Part shown: positions 20,406-31,419 of the stretch, one piece after another | Numbering within the stretch: the first letter of the stretch is position 1 | Layout: each line of letters starts with the position of its first letter | Origin: Schistosoma mansoni | Taxonomy: Eukaryota > Platyhelminthes > Trematoda > Strigeidida > Schistosomatidae | Direction: 5' to 3' | DNA length: 64,000 bases | Assembly (NCBI RefSeq): GCF_000237925.1 | Contig: NC_031499.1 | Location: 7,260,195-7,324,194 of the forward strand | Translations under genes and position numbers: made by a program | The notes under the pieces: model-generated | What the model saw: only the letters and a program-made list of their open reading frames with translations | Told to the model about the DNA's origin: nothing | The model's database searches: none

Positions 20406-20819
20406 ACAAAACGACAATTAATATTGGAAATACAATTCTAGCTTCAATTAAAATTCCGACAATTCACATTCATTTTTATTTTTTTTACATACTACATCAC
20501 TTATCTACTCTCTTCTATTCTTACATTTGTGTATTCTTATTTTCTAACTTATACAGTAGCTCGCCCATGGTAGAAGCTCTGTTCTATCTAAACGATCTCG
20601 AGTCACTGTCTGGTCGAAAGTGAATCCTTCCATCGAATATATATATACTCTACATTTAAAAATGAAAACCAGAATACACTTTTAGTCAGTTAATTAGAAA
20701 ACAGTTAAAATATATGTTTAATACATTATTTTAGAAAACACTAATGATTACAATTTACAATGGGGGGAATTAAAAATAGTTTGACGTGAATGAATCTTCT
20801 TGTTTCAATTATTGATGAC

Positions 20820-21044
20820 CTAAACAACTTCAAGTAATTCTTGTGGTAATGGATTTTTTGGATGTTTATTTTCAAAATGTTGTTTATATGTTTTTACATC
20901 AGGTACTTGTGTTTTACATACAGGACATGTATGATGAAGTGCTTTAGCAGCAGCTTTTTTTGAATCAATAGCGGGTTTCTTTAAATCAGCTTGTTTTTTA
21001 GCATTTCTCTGTTGACTTTGTATCTTTTGTTGACCACGTGCCAT
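20820..21044 (-). CDS. ZNF706: ZNF706-like small C2H2 zinc-finger protein
   Basis: The frame is complete, with 74 residues against 76 in the human protein. It starts MARGQQKIQSQQRNAKKQ, the basic 4F5/SERF-like N-terminus of ZNF706. A single C2H2 finger follows (C40, C43, H56, H61; spacing C-x2-C-x12-H-x4-H), then the family ending HPKNPLPQEL. The human protein is reported to act as a transcriptional repressor; a nuclear role here is inferred from homology. On the coding strand a pyrimidine tract ending TTCCTGTAG lies 9 nt before the ATG. This is a strong 3' splice site, used either for a 5' UTR intron or for spliced-leader addition. A TTTATT at 20475-20480 (AATAAA on the coding strand) is a possible poly(A) signal. 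Single coding exon. Confidence 0.93.
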   Translation of the reverse strand: MARGQQKIQSQQRNAKKQADLKKPAIDSKKAAAKALHHTCPVCKTQVPDVKTYKQHFENKHPKNPLPQELLEVV

Positions 21045-21060
21045 ATTTTAAAACTACAGG

Positions 21061-21955
21061 AATAAAAGAAAATAAAAGGATAGTCCAGACAAATTAAAAA
21101 GCCATACTGAATAACTGAAGGTTAATTAACAGAAAGCTAATGGCTATATTATCATAATAATATTATTATTATCATATTATTTCGAGGAGTAACAGGCATA
21201 AGTAAGTAATGTTAGATGCATTAACTGAATCAGTGTAGTCGAATTCAATGAGCTCATTCTGCTGCATACATTGTCAACATCTCGTGCAAGACTTTACCAA
21301 GTTGAGTAACATCTCTGACTATTTGTTTGATGTAACTTATTTTGTTCTCACTTTCTATACATTCTGGGAATCCTGTTCCTTTTTATGTTTTCGTATTGGG
21401 TTCAAATCTTTCTGCTTTTCTAGGGTAGTACTTACTGTTGTCAGATGACCACTTACGAAAACTATATTTGTATTTATGTTGATTAGACCGAATTAAGTTC
21501 GTCAAACCCCAGAACTTTGTATTTAATAGACTTATTTAACTTATGGGCAGTCACACATAGTAGTACCATATAAAATAAATAATACAGACCTCTAGTCACT
21601 TGTTTTTAAAGCAAAAATCAAGAATATCTCTGGAATAACCTCAAACTGTCAAAATTGTTTGTCATTTCGCTGATGCATTGTGTAGTGAGTTGGATCAACA
21701 CAAATTTCTCTCAAGTAACATGTTTCGGTTCTGATTAACTAATCTGTACAAACTGAGTATCTAAGTACAAAGTTCCGATGCTTACCACATTATTAAGGAC
21801 TTCGCATGCATCAATGCAAAGTCCCTGACTTGTGCAAAGATCTTCAGTTTAAAAGATGCCACAACATTTTGCATTTGAAGTTTGTTACATTGATCACAAA
21901 AAGGTCACATAAAGTCCTGAATTCCTAAACTTCGTGAAACAGTTAAGGTTTAAGT
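21061..21955. other. Upstream region of the ZNF706-like gene, nothing recognised
   Basis: No second coding exon, repeat or tRNA was recognised. A short piece near 21182-21215 (GGAGTAACAGGCATAAGTAA) resembles the extreme 3' end of the RTE LINE copies at 42700-42740 (GGGGTAACAAGCGTAAGTA) and may be a tiny truncated insertion. Confidence 0.4.
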
Positions 21956-22130
21956 GGCGAGCCTATAATTTATGGACGGGCTATGGTTGATACTAGAGCA
22001 GGGTCATAAATTAGTTTGAGGAATTAAGATAAGGAGTAAAAGTTAGGAGTCATGGGTTGGGATTAGGATTAGTTTTCGTCATGAACTGACACTAGCCTTA
22101 GTGTCGAAATGCTATTGAGCCACGTGGTAA
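21956..22130 (+). mobile_element. TIR element (MITE) left-end fragment
   Basis: It starts GGCGAGCCTATAATTTATGG, the left end of the elements at 12358 and 44296, and runs into the shared inner region (TTTTCGTCATGAACTGACA). The right end is missing. Confidence 0.6.
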
Positions 22131-22609
22131 GGTTTGTTTCGCGGATAGATCTAACAGTTAACTGTCAGATAACATAACAACTGTTATGATTAATCTGAAT
22201 GATTACCTCGTCTATTACAGTTTATAGCTATCGATCATATCACAAGAATAATACACATAAGTAGGTAAAAAGTGCACCATATAAGTGTATCGAAGCAAGA
22301 CATAAAAAAGATTGAAACACATGTTGCAGTCAGAGTAAAATGGTATAGAACATACTAATTAGTATTGTTTAAACAATATTTAGCTCAACAACACCGCCTA
22401 CAGATGGGTCTTTGAGTTTACAGACATCAAAAACATCTCTGGTCAACAATAATCAGAATAACGGCGATAAGCATAATTCAATGACTACTTCGTTTCGGGA
22501 TCAGATACAAAGCTACACTTCACAAAAATGGGTCTACACAAACCTTGACCTTCAATTCTGAACTAGCCGCCTTGTGAGGAGATTGTATTCCAGATTCAGA
22601 TTTGTGTAG
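22131..22609. other. No recognised feature
   Basis: This is AT-rich sequence without repeats seen elsewhere in the window. Confidence 0.4.
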
Positions 22610-22697
22610 TGTAGTGACCTACTTTTATGAAAAGGACGCGATTGGCATAATGGGAACAATTATTATAATTAAGAATGGTACCAGTGATTGTTTTACT
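22610..22697 (+). mobile_element. LTR family F, 5' fragment
   Basis: It starts TGTAGTGACCTACTTTTATG like the LTR at 29773 and ends after ACCAGTGATTGTTTTACTGT. A fossil piece only. Confidence 0.6.
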
Positions 22698-22776
22698 GTA
22701 CCTCCGTGATGCAACCGGTTAGCGCGTTCGTATTTTAACAGAAAGGTTGTTGGTTCGAGCCTACCCGGAGGCGGTA
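22698..22776 (+). repeat. tRNA-like sequence, probable tRNA pseudogene or SINE head
   Basis: The order is CCTCCG, a D-arm-like GCAACCGGTTAGCGCG, an anticodon arm whose loop would read ATTTTAA (anticodon TTT), GGTTCGAGCC and CGGAGG. The 6-bp acceptor stem pairs, but the anticodon and T stems have mismatches. A functional tRNA is unlikely. Confidence 0.5.
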
Positions 22777-22807
22777 GCCACTTTGTGCTCGCTTCAATCT
22801 CACTCAA

Positions 22808-23300
22808 ATGTACGGAGAGCTAACATATCAGCTGATCAGTAGTGTGCTGCTAAGACATTTGCTAGTAGATACTAACTCATCATTTGAAGAAGCATGGTAT
22901 ATGTTTAAAGGCAAGATTAGTTCAGTCACGTCCTCGTTCATACCATACCTGGTACCACGTAGACCGAATATTAGTCCACCGTGGATAACTAAAAAAATCA
23001 AGAAACTTCTTAGACGTAGGGAAAAGCACTGGAATGTGTTCACCTATACAGTACAGATCCAGTTATTGTAAGATTACGAATGCTTGTAAAGCGTTGGTAA
23101 GACTAGACGATCATATGAAAAACAATTGCGATAATGCAATGAGAAGACGAAGTTTATCAGAGTTATGTGACATATTTGCACAATATATTTCGAACAATCT
23201 GATCACACATATACTTGTTAAGATATTTTATATGAAAATTAAAAGGTCAACTAGACAGTTTGAAGTAAGCCGTAACAAAGAAAATAAATAAAGTACACAA
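22808..23300 (+). mobile_element. CR1-type LINE, linker-region fragment
   Basis: The frame holds EEAWYMFKGKISSVTSSFIP and SPPWITKKIKKLLRRREKHW. This aligns with ETAWGIFRDSYLKVTAPHIP and SPPWFSREVRILLRKRRKMW, between endonuclease and reverse transcriptase of the CR1 LINE at 36065-38960. Decayed. Confidence 0.65.
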
Positions 23301-23329
23301 AATCAATGTGATAACCACTCTCGATAATG

Positions 23330-25640
23330 AATCAGCATGATATGGTGGATGGATTCATAGATAGCATAGTAGGTGACTTAGATTTTATTCTCGTCTATAC
23401 TGACGATCTGCTAGTCCCATCATCAGACGTAGATGAACATTATCAGCACTTAACACTACTATTCCATCGCCTTTCGGATAACGGAACGATAGCCAACCTG
23501 GTTAAATGTGAACTTAGCAAACTGGAAAAAATTCTTAGGTCACATTATTAAGCAAGAGGGTATTTTACCTTGTGAAGACAAAGTACGTGCAATAGTGGAA
23601 TACACATTACCGTCCACGCACAAGGAACGGAAGGCATTTCTTGGCCTGGTTAACTTCTACCGACGTTTCATCTCACACGCGGTAGAACGGTTACGATCAC
23701 TAACCGACTTACTTCGAGGTAATCCACGCAGATTGGAATGGAACGATACCGCATGTATTGCATTTTCAGATATCAAAGCAGCTGTAGCCCAAGCCACACT
23801 CCTCGCTAATCTTCACTCACCAGCTACGTTTAGTATGGCGGTTCATGCACCGGATTTCGCTATAGGAGCCGGAAGTTGGTGACCTCCCGATTTTTTTCTC
23901 ACGACGCCTCACTCTCACGGAAACGAGATAGATCGCTTTTGATCGAGAACTGCTAGCAGCCTACTGTGCCATCAAACATTTCCGGCACTCTGTAGAAGGT
24001 CGCGATTCCATCCTATTCACCGACCACAAGCCTTTAACGTATGCTCTGCATACCAAGTCTGACCGCTACTCACCACAAGTGTGCAGACATTTGGACTGTA
24101 TCTCTCAGTTCACTACAGACCTTCGTCAAGTCAAAGGCAAGCTAAACTGTGTTGCCGATGCTCTGCCACGCATCTTGGAGAATGCAGTTACTTTACCGGT
24201 GCTTGATCTCCCTGCTATGGCCGTCGCCCAAGCAAGTGATCCCTCCTGTACTGAAGCACAACATTCTACATCTCCTCAGTACAGGGAAGTATCTCAGCTA
24301 CTAGCTCAGGTGCTAACCTGTGTGATACTTCTACTGATCTTCTCCAACCCATGGTACCTTCTGCTCATCGTTGTCTCGTATTTGGTGCCCGGCACGGACT
24401 GTGTTGTCCAAGTATCGCAGCCACATTACACCTCATCGCTGCACGAAACGTCTGGCCGTCCATGAATAGAGATCTCCATATGTGGGTGAAGCAACGTTTA
24501 CAATGTTAACGATCGAAAGTGCACAGGCATGTAGCTGCCCCCATTAGCACTTTCGCTACGCCTGGTGCCCGCTTCTATCACGTTCATATGGACATTGTGG
24601 AACCATTGACACCACCTCACGGGTATGATCATATACTCACGCACATCAATCGTTTCACAAGATGACCCGAAGTTATTCTCATCACATCTATTACGACGGA
24701 GACAGTTGCTCACCGCCTCGTAGGACGATGGATAGCTCTGTACGGTTGTCCCTCGACTGTCACGACCGACCGAAAACAACAATTTGAGTCAGAATTATTC
24801 TACTCGCTGACCCGGCTACTTGGTGCGCACTACCGCCTACTACTCAGCATCAAATGGTTTAGTTGAACGGTTTCATCACCAACTTAAAAATGTTCTTCGA
24901 GAACACGAAAATGACAACTGGTACGAAACCTTACCGCTCGTCCTCCTGGGTATCAGAACGAGCTTACAGGCAGATATTCTATGTTCCGCCGCTGAACTCG
25001 TCTACGGCACGACATTGCTTCTGCCTGAGGAATTTTTCACGCCACGGAGCAGTAACAATCTGGGCAGATCAGACTACGTTCAATGATTGTCTGAATATAT
25101 GCGAACACTGCCCCCGGTGTCAACTCGTATACATCATTGACAGGTCGCTCTCCCTCGAGAGTTATCTACCTATTCATATATTTTCAAACGAGTAGATTCA
25201 GTACGCTAACCTTCGCAGCAGCTTTCCAAAGGAACTTTTCACGTGATTTCCCTTTATGAAAAGACCTTCAAGGTTGATCGACATGGCCGCGTCGAGGTGG
25301 TCAGCATTGATCTTCTCAAGCCAGCACAAGTCGATGACAGTACCCAACCTGACAAGCTGAGACCCAATGCTAGACCCATCAAACTTACCAACTAGATCCC
25401 TACATCTACTTCGGACCCCCACTAGGCACACCAGAGAGCTCATTTTCACGTCACAGTCAACATCACGTGTCTTCTGCACCATCTACGGGCGAGAATTCAG
25501 TCTCACGTCCAGATCGATAGACCACGCCAACCTTGACTTCAGATGAGATTGAAGTCTCACGAGGTACGTACGAGAATACCGTCTCACATTCCACTCGCCG
25601 AGTACACGTAGCCGTAAGTTTGCGCGACTAACCTCTCAAC
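23330..25640 (+). mobile_element. Gypsy-type LTR retroelement fossil, pol 3' part
   Basis: Visible parts in order are the end of reverse transcriptase (LVYTDDLLVPSS), the connection and RNase H region (FLGLVNFYRRFI), and integrase (TAYYSASNGLVERFHHQLKN), followed by a C-terminal tail. Gag, protease and most of reverse transcriptase are absent. It is broken, with several interruptions, and is related to the copies at 49930-53200, 56190-57110 and 62500-62935. It looks old, but its age cannot be set without LTR pairs. Confidence 0.8.
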
Positions 25641-25677
25641 CAACAACGGATACGGTGTAGGATTCTATCCCTATATT

Positions 25678-28600
25678 CAATCAGTCAGTCAGCTACAACG
25701 TAGGACCAGGCACACATATGCATCGGTCCAAGTTGCCATACCTCGTTAGCACAACAAGATCAACACCGGATTCATAGAATTAATTAATTTAGTGATGGTA
25801 GTATATAAAGAAAGATTGTCTATAAGGATATAGTACAGGAAGGAAGGAAGTTATGAGGCAATTTTAATCTCAAGATTTAAGGGAAGATAAAGAGTGTATA
25901 CATCTACGCCACTGTGATCGATTCTGAGCCATGTCAACCAGAGACTCCAACCATTGGTTACGATAGTCACGTGAACCCCAACCAGGTAGTCTACATCTGC
26001 CAACATGGCTCAGACTAGAAGTTAGTGACTCCAAGCACTGATGCCACGTTTTGGTTTGGCCGCCCCTAACTCTCTTCCAACCATCCCCTATACTGATCAG
26101 CATAGCGCGTCGTGATAATCGGTGTTCAGGCATACGTAACACATGGACTAAGCATCTCAGTCGATGAAGATTCATGACCTCATCAACTGATTTACCATCA
26201 TTCCCTAATACCCTTGTCTAACCTCACTATTACTTACCCGGTGATCCCAGAAGATGCGAGCAATATTTCTAAGGCATCTGTGGTCAAATACCAGTAACCT
26301 ACGAGTATCTTCCATTGTTAATGGCCATGTTTCACAGCCGTAAAGTAGAACAGAGCGGACTGCTGCACAGTATACTCGTCCCTTAATTGATAGACGGATA
26401 TCTCGCCTTCGCCATAGGTGACGTAAGTTGGCAAAAGCCAAACGAGATTTTTGAATCCGTGCTGAGATTTTGCCAGACACCAACCCATTAGGGCTGATCA
26501 GACTTCCAAGATAAGTGAAGTTGTCGACGCGTTCGACTACTTCAATCCCTATCCTTAGTTCAGGTGTTGACGCAGGCCAGTTCTGGAGTAACAATTTACA
26601 TTTGGATGGAGAGAAACGCATCCCAAACATCCTGGCATTATTACTCAGTTATAACAGAAGACTCTGCATTCTGTCAGCGTCTTCACCAAACAGGTCTATG
26701 TCATCTGCGTATTCTAAGTCGATAAGTGGACCTCCTGGTAGAAGATCAATTCCTGAAAATTCAGTCGACGAGAGTGTTATTTCCAGCAACAGGTCTATAA
26801 TGAAGTTAAACAAAAATGGGGATAGTGGACGGCCCTGACGGACACCACTTGAGGTTGTAAAATCATATGACAGTTCGCCATAAGCTCTCACTCGACTGGT
26901 AGTGTTCGAGTAAAGAGCCTTCACGAGGTTTATGTACTTCTGAGGTATACCTTTCAATGACAGACACTGCCACAGAACCTCTCGGTCTACAGAGTTAAAT
27001 GCTGCTTTCAAGTCAAGAAAAACTATCATTGTCTGACGTCGATAAGCATGCCTGTGCTCTAAAACTTGACAAATGGTGAATGTGTTCGATACAGCCACGA
27101 CCAGGTCTGAAGTCAGCCTGATTTTCTCGTGTTGGCAGTTCACGGGTTTAGCCAGAATATTAGTCAACGTAATCTCTAAAATTGGACCACCATATTTAAA
27201 AACCTCTGGAGCCAATCCATCTGGACCAGCTGCTCTTCCTCGTTTCAGATTACTTATAGCCTTTTGAACTTCAAGTAGGGTCGGGGGGCCTACTTCAATG
27301 TTCCATTCAGGTTCTCTGGGAATAGTGGGTAGTTGTGCAGTAGCGGAAGGCCAGCTAAACTGCTCCTTAAAGTGTTCCGCCCATCGTTCTAAACGTTTGG
27401 GTTGAGAGCAGATAAGGGTTCCGTCTTTTTCCGAGATTGTCTCACTTACACTTGCCTACAGCCGCTGCCTTTTCCATCCCTTTTGCTTTCGTTGCCCACC
27501 ACTGCTCACGATCGTTCCTTAGACTTTTAGTTAACCTAGATCTAATTTGTTTACCCTCCTCATCGTGTTCAGAGCCTGATGGGATGAGTTTACGCGAATC
27601 CATCAGTGAAATAGACTTAGAGGAAATCAACTGGTTTTTTGGAGCCTTATGGTTTAAATAACGAATAGATGTTACTGCTGTTTCCACAGCTGTTCGTGTG
27701 TCTTTCCAAGCAGCATCTAGGTCAGTCTCGTTTACAGAACTGTCTAGATGTGAACTCAGTTGTTTCTGGAATTCGCATTTGGCTTTCTCGTCCTCCAGTT
27801 CAATCCTAATGGGTCTTCTTAGTGTACTTTTCCTGCGTCCATTGAGGCGCAGGCAAATGCGCGCTCGTATTAAAGCGTGATCAGAGTCTAAACAAGCATT
27901 CCAATACGAGCGACAATCTTCTATTGAGCCTCTCCAACGATGACTGATGACAATATGGTCTATTTGAGTCCGTCGTTGGTTTGGTGCAGGTGGTCGCCAT
28001 GTTAGACGATGTCTCTCCCTATGCTTAAAATTAGTGCTTGCTGAAAATAAACGATTGTCTGAGCATAGTTGCAACAGACGATCACCATTATCGGTTCGTT
28101 GAGCCGGAATACTAAAACACCCATCTAAATGTCTTTCTGTTTGATTTAAGCTGCCTACCTGGGCATTAAAGTCACCCGCTACGACTACTATGTCTGAGCG
28201 CTTAGCTTTCTGAAGAAGCTTAGAGAGTTTTCTGTAAAAGTCATCTTTCATTTCATCATGACTGCAGTCAGTGGGAGCGTAGGCAGAAACGACGAAAAGG
28301 CAACGACGTGTGTCCCTATCCTTCCGAGTTCTTACGGAGCCATTTAGCCGGACAGCACACAGGCGACTGTCAAAAGGGATCCATTCTAGTAGTGCCTGTT
28401 CTGCCCTTGTACTTAGTGCTATGCCTACACCTGCAAGTCCACGAGAACTAGCCAACGGGTCGCCAGATACACGGAGGATGTATTTCGTTGGCTGTCCATT
28501 TTGGCGAGGTGAGGTCAAGTGAATGACCACACTAGGATCCTGTATGCGTGTTTCGGAGACAGCATACATCAATGGTACGAGATTCTAGGGTTTTAGCTAA

Positions 28601-29350
28601 GGAGGCCTGTTGACCGATTTGACTTAGGGTACGTACGTTGAAGGCTCCAATGTGTAGTTTGGAGCGAGGTTTTAGTAGACCTGGGACAGCGTTTCGTGCA
28701 CTAGAATCGTTGGCCATGGTGACACTTGAGGAGGAAACCGAGAGAGGAAGTTTAGTGTTGAAAGTCAAGGTAGAAGGAATAGTAGGAATTGAAGAAGGAG
28801 ATTGATTATGAATACAGTGGTCTTGAGTGTTGTTAGAGGTATGAGGGCAGTTATCACTTCCCGGTTGCCCACACCGTGGAAGGATTCTTCTAGAGGTACC
28901 TGAAAAGGAAATTGGGTTAGAAGTGGTCTTAATGACCTGAGAGCGTGACCGCAGTGCCCAAGGGACAACTGCTTGAGGTCGGTCACACACGATCTTTTGT
29001 GGGTGATTTTTGTGTTAGCTCCGTTCTTCAAAGGACCTTACCGCCGGAGACGGATATCCGTGGGATAAGGCGAGGTGTGCATTTTTAGGGTCGACCTTTT
29101 CTAACCCCACCCCTCCTTGTGGGAAGGCAGCATCGCTGTCATGCTGGTTGTCTGAAGGAAACACCTTACTGCTGTCACACCTCTGTACAGTCAGCAGTAC
29201 GACTTCGCCTTCGGACCTTGGGTTTGCTGCTTTTAGTCTCACCGCTCTTCAACCGACCTGCCTGGCATGGTAGGACCTTGAGGAACGATTGTTCCATCCA
29301 GCATAGCTCGATTGATTCATCACGATGGGCAAGCCCGACCACCACGTCAA
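25678..29350 (-). mobile_element. RTE-type LINE, near full length, broken
   Basis: On the minus strand the order is: 5' leader (29350-28990); start of the AP-endonuclease (LHIGAFNVRTLSQIGQQASL, ~28650); endonuclease body at 27442-28572 (VVVAGDFNAQVG, LDSDHALIRARI); reverse transcriptase at 26649-27215 (FLDLKAAFNSVD, GVRQGRPLSPFLFN, LEYADDIDLFG); and C-terminal parts (GCETWPLTMEDTRR, HVLRMPEHRLSRRAML) at 26205-26630 and 25870-26175. The coding region is split into at least five open pieces by frameshifts and stops, the first between the endonuclease start and body at ~28532-28572. The 3' end is a short TGAC repeat. The architecture matches schistosome RTE families (SR2/SR3 type). Confidence 0.85.
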
Positions 29351-29354
29351 CCTT

Positions 29355-30128
29355 GGCGAAATCTGGCCTGGTTACCTACGCTCTAGTCAACGCACTCGAA
29401 CGTTCTCTCTGGCTCCAAACACGTATGACATACATTTGGTCCCGAACCCAGTTATTATGGTCGCTCCTGGATTCTTGGTTCAATATGGTTCCGTCCTACG
29501 TCTGCAGCGTTTTCTGGTCCCGACGCCTACGAACGCAGTCTTCAAATTCTGGATACAAACAATTCTGGTATAGCACGCTAATTCAAGCAACATTTACAGC
29601 ACGTTTCTCCTGGTACCGTTCTACGTAAAAGACCTTTGGTGGCAACTCAAGGATCAACGATGGTTTCATGTCCTTCCAACGCCTTTTTCCTACAATCGCA
29701 CATTTGCCGATCAGTCCCACGAGCGAAACCACTACGTATAGAAAGGGTAAACCCTTTCTAGCGGGGGGCTCATGTAGTGACCTACTTTTACGAAGAGAAC
29801 GCGATTGGCAGGATGGAAACAATTATTATTGTAAACAATTGTACCAGTGATTGTTTTACTGTGCTTGTTTGTTCAACTGTACCAAGAGCACTTTTCCTTC
29901 CGTTGCCCATCTTGCTTGCACGAACGCGTTTACGCTCCGCCGTTTAGACTGTAATCTTTGGCATATCTCGGTATTCTTTCGATACCACGAGATCGCCAAC
30001 AGATATATCTTTTCTGGACCATTAACAGCCTCCTGGTTTTTGGTCTATCGAGGGATCCAAGTAGATATATGGCACATAATCTTATTGTGGTGGTGATCAT
30101 AGTCAATCGAGACCCGACGCCATCTACA
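29355..30128 (+). mobile_element. LTR retroelement fossil, 3' internal end plus LTR (family F)
   Basis: A 3' internal remnant (29355-29772) ends in a G-rich purine tract and is followed by the LTR at 29773-30128 (356 bp, TGTAG...CTACA). The internal part has only decayed frames and its protein identity is unclear. It is broken and lacks its 5' part. Solo copies of the same LTR are at 6379 and 55052. Confidence 0.6.
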
Positions 30129-30644
30129 ATCCTATTGATACATTTGAAACCAACGACGAATATGCTTCACATCCGAACATTCCTCATTAAAGTCAACAAA
30201 GTAGAATAAATTTAGGAATTATCTATGTCTCGGAATTCATAAGGTCCTACCTCAGCTCTTATTATTCATCAATAGCCTTCCAGTAAACCTCAGTTCCTCG
30301 TTTTTTACCTACATGGACGACATTAAACCATGAGGACCAACCCCATCCTTGTTCAACTAATATTCTGGCCTTATAATCTCTCGTGTCTCAACCAAAAGAT
30401 CTCCTATCCAGTAATACGGTGGGTAATAGCACTATTAACCTTACCATCTACAGAACAAACGCGTTCATCTATACTCAAGACTCATTGAATCCCAAATAAC
30501 TAATATGTTCACTAGGATCAAGGTAGCCAAGTTTCTAAACCATCAATTTTGGAAAAGATCCAGAAACAAGAACCAAATCTTAATATCAAGAGGTGAGAGC
30601 AAAGAAATCAACCTGTTTAAACAGGTTTATCACGATGACTTCAA
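30129..30644. other. No recognised feature
   Basis: This is unassigned sequence between the LTR and the CR1 fragment. It may be the decayed upstream part of the CR1 LINE. Confidence 0.35.
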
Positions 30645-31385
30645 AGTTGGGCAGACGACAACGGACTAACCTTCAACACTTCAAAGTGCAAACTAGTCCA
30701 TTTGAGACATGTTGCAGACTATAGTTACATCTTAGGTAACTCGCCTCTAGAAGTTTCCCAAGTCGAAAAAGATTTAGGAGTGTTTGTACCCTATGACCTG
30801 AAATCGTATGCGAACTGTGACAAAAACGCCTCTCAAGCAAACCTTGCACTGGTAACATTGAAGCGCATTTTTGGCCAGTTTGAGGGTAGAACCTTCCACA
30901 TAATCTTCAACAGTTTTATTCGTCCCTATTTAGAGTACGGAAACATAGTATTTCCTCCCTCCCTCCAAAAGGATAGGGACACTGTGGAACGTATACAACG
31001 TCGAGCCACGAAATCAGTTCGGGGACTCAAATTCAAACCTTATGAAGAGCGCCTCCAATCACTTAACCTTTACCCGTTAGAGTACAGGCGTCTTAGAGGT
31101 GACCTTCTTATGACTTACAGTATCCTTAACACTTCTGGTCATCCCCTTAAACATCTTCTTAAGCCTAGTCACAACACTAACCTAAGAGGTAACACCCAGA
31201 AATTGGAGACCCTAAATAGCAGAACAGACTGAAGACACAACTTCTACTCCGTTAGAGTTTTCAAGTGCTGAAATTCGCTGCCGACTGAGCTAGTCCAAGC
31301 GACCTCCCAAGAGTCTTTTAAGAGGAAACTTGACCTATTCCTAAGGACTAAGGATAACATATTATTATGATTTACCATGTAGCTG
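30645..31385 (+). mobile_element. CR1-type LINE, 3' part of reverse transcriptase
   Basis: The 176-codon open frame at 30702-31232 contains VSQVEKDLGVFVPYDLKS, FIRPYLEYGN, RIQRRATKSVRGLK and YPLEYRRLRGDL. These are the C-terminal blocks of CR1/Jockey reverse transcriptases, also present in the minus-strand CR1 at 36065-38960. The 5' part is missing. It is closely related to 34745-35765. Confidence 0.8.
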
Positions 31386-31419
31386 TAAATAATTCCCCAA
31401 AATCAATAGCTTTCTAAGT

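Noticed and set aside
22698-22776. Functional tRNA-Lys (TTT)
   Set aside because: Anticodon and T stems have mismatches and the D stem is imperfect; a pseudogene or SINE head is more likely.
28532-28990. Host Ser/Pro-rich protein
   Set aside because: It ends in the AP-endonuclease start LHIGAFNVRTLSQIG and is collinear with the RTE LINE, so it is part of that element.
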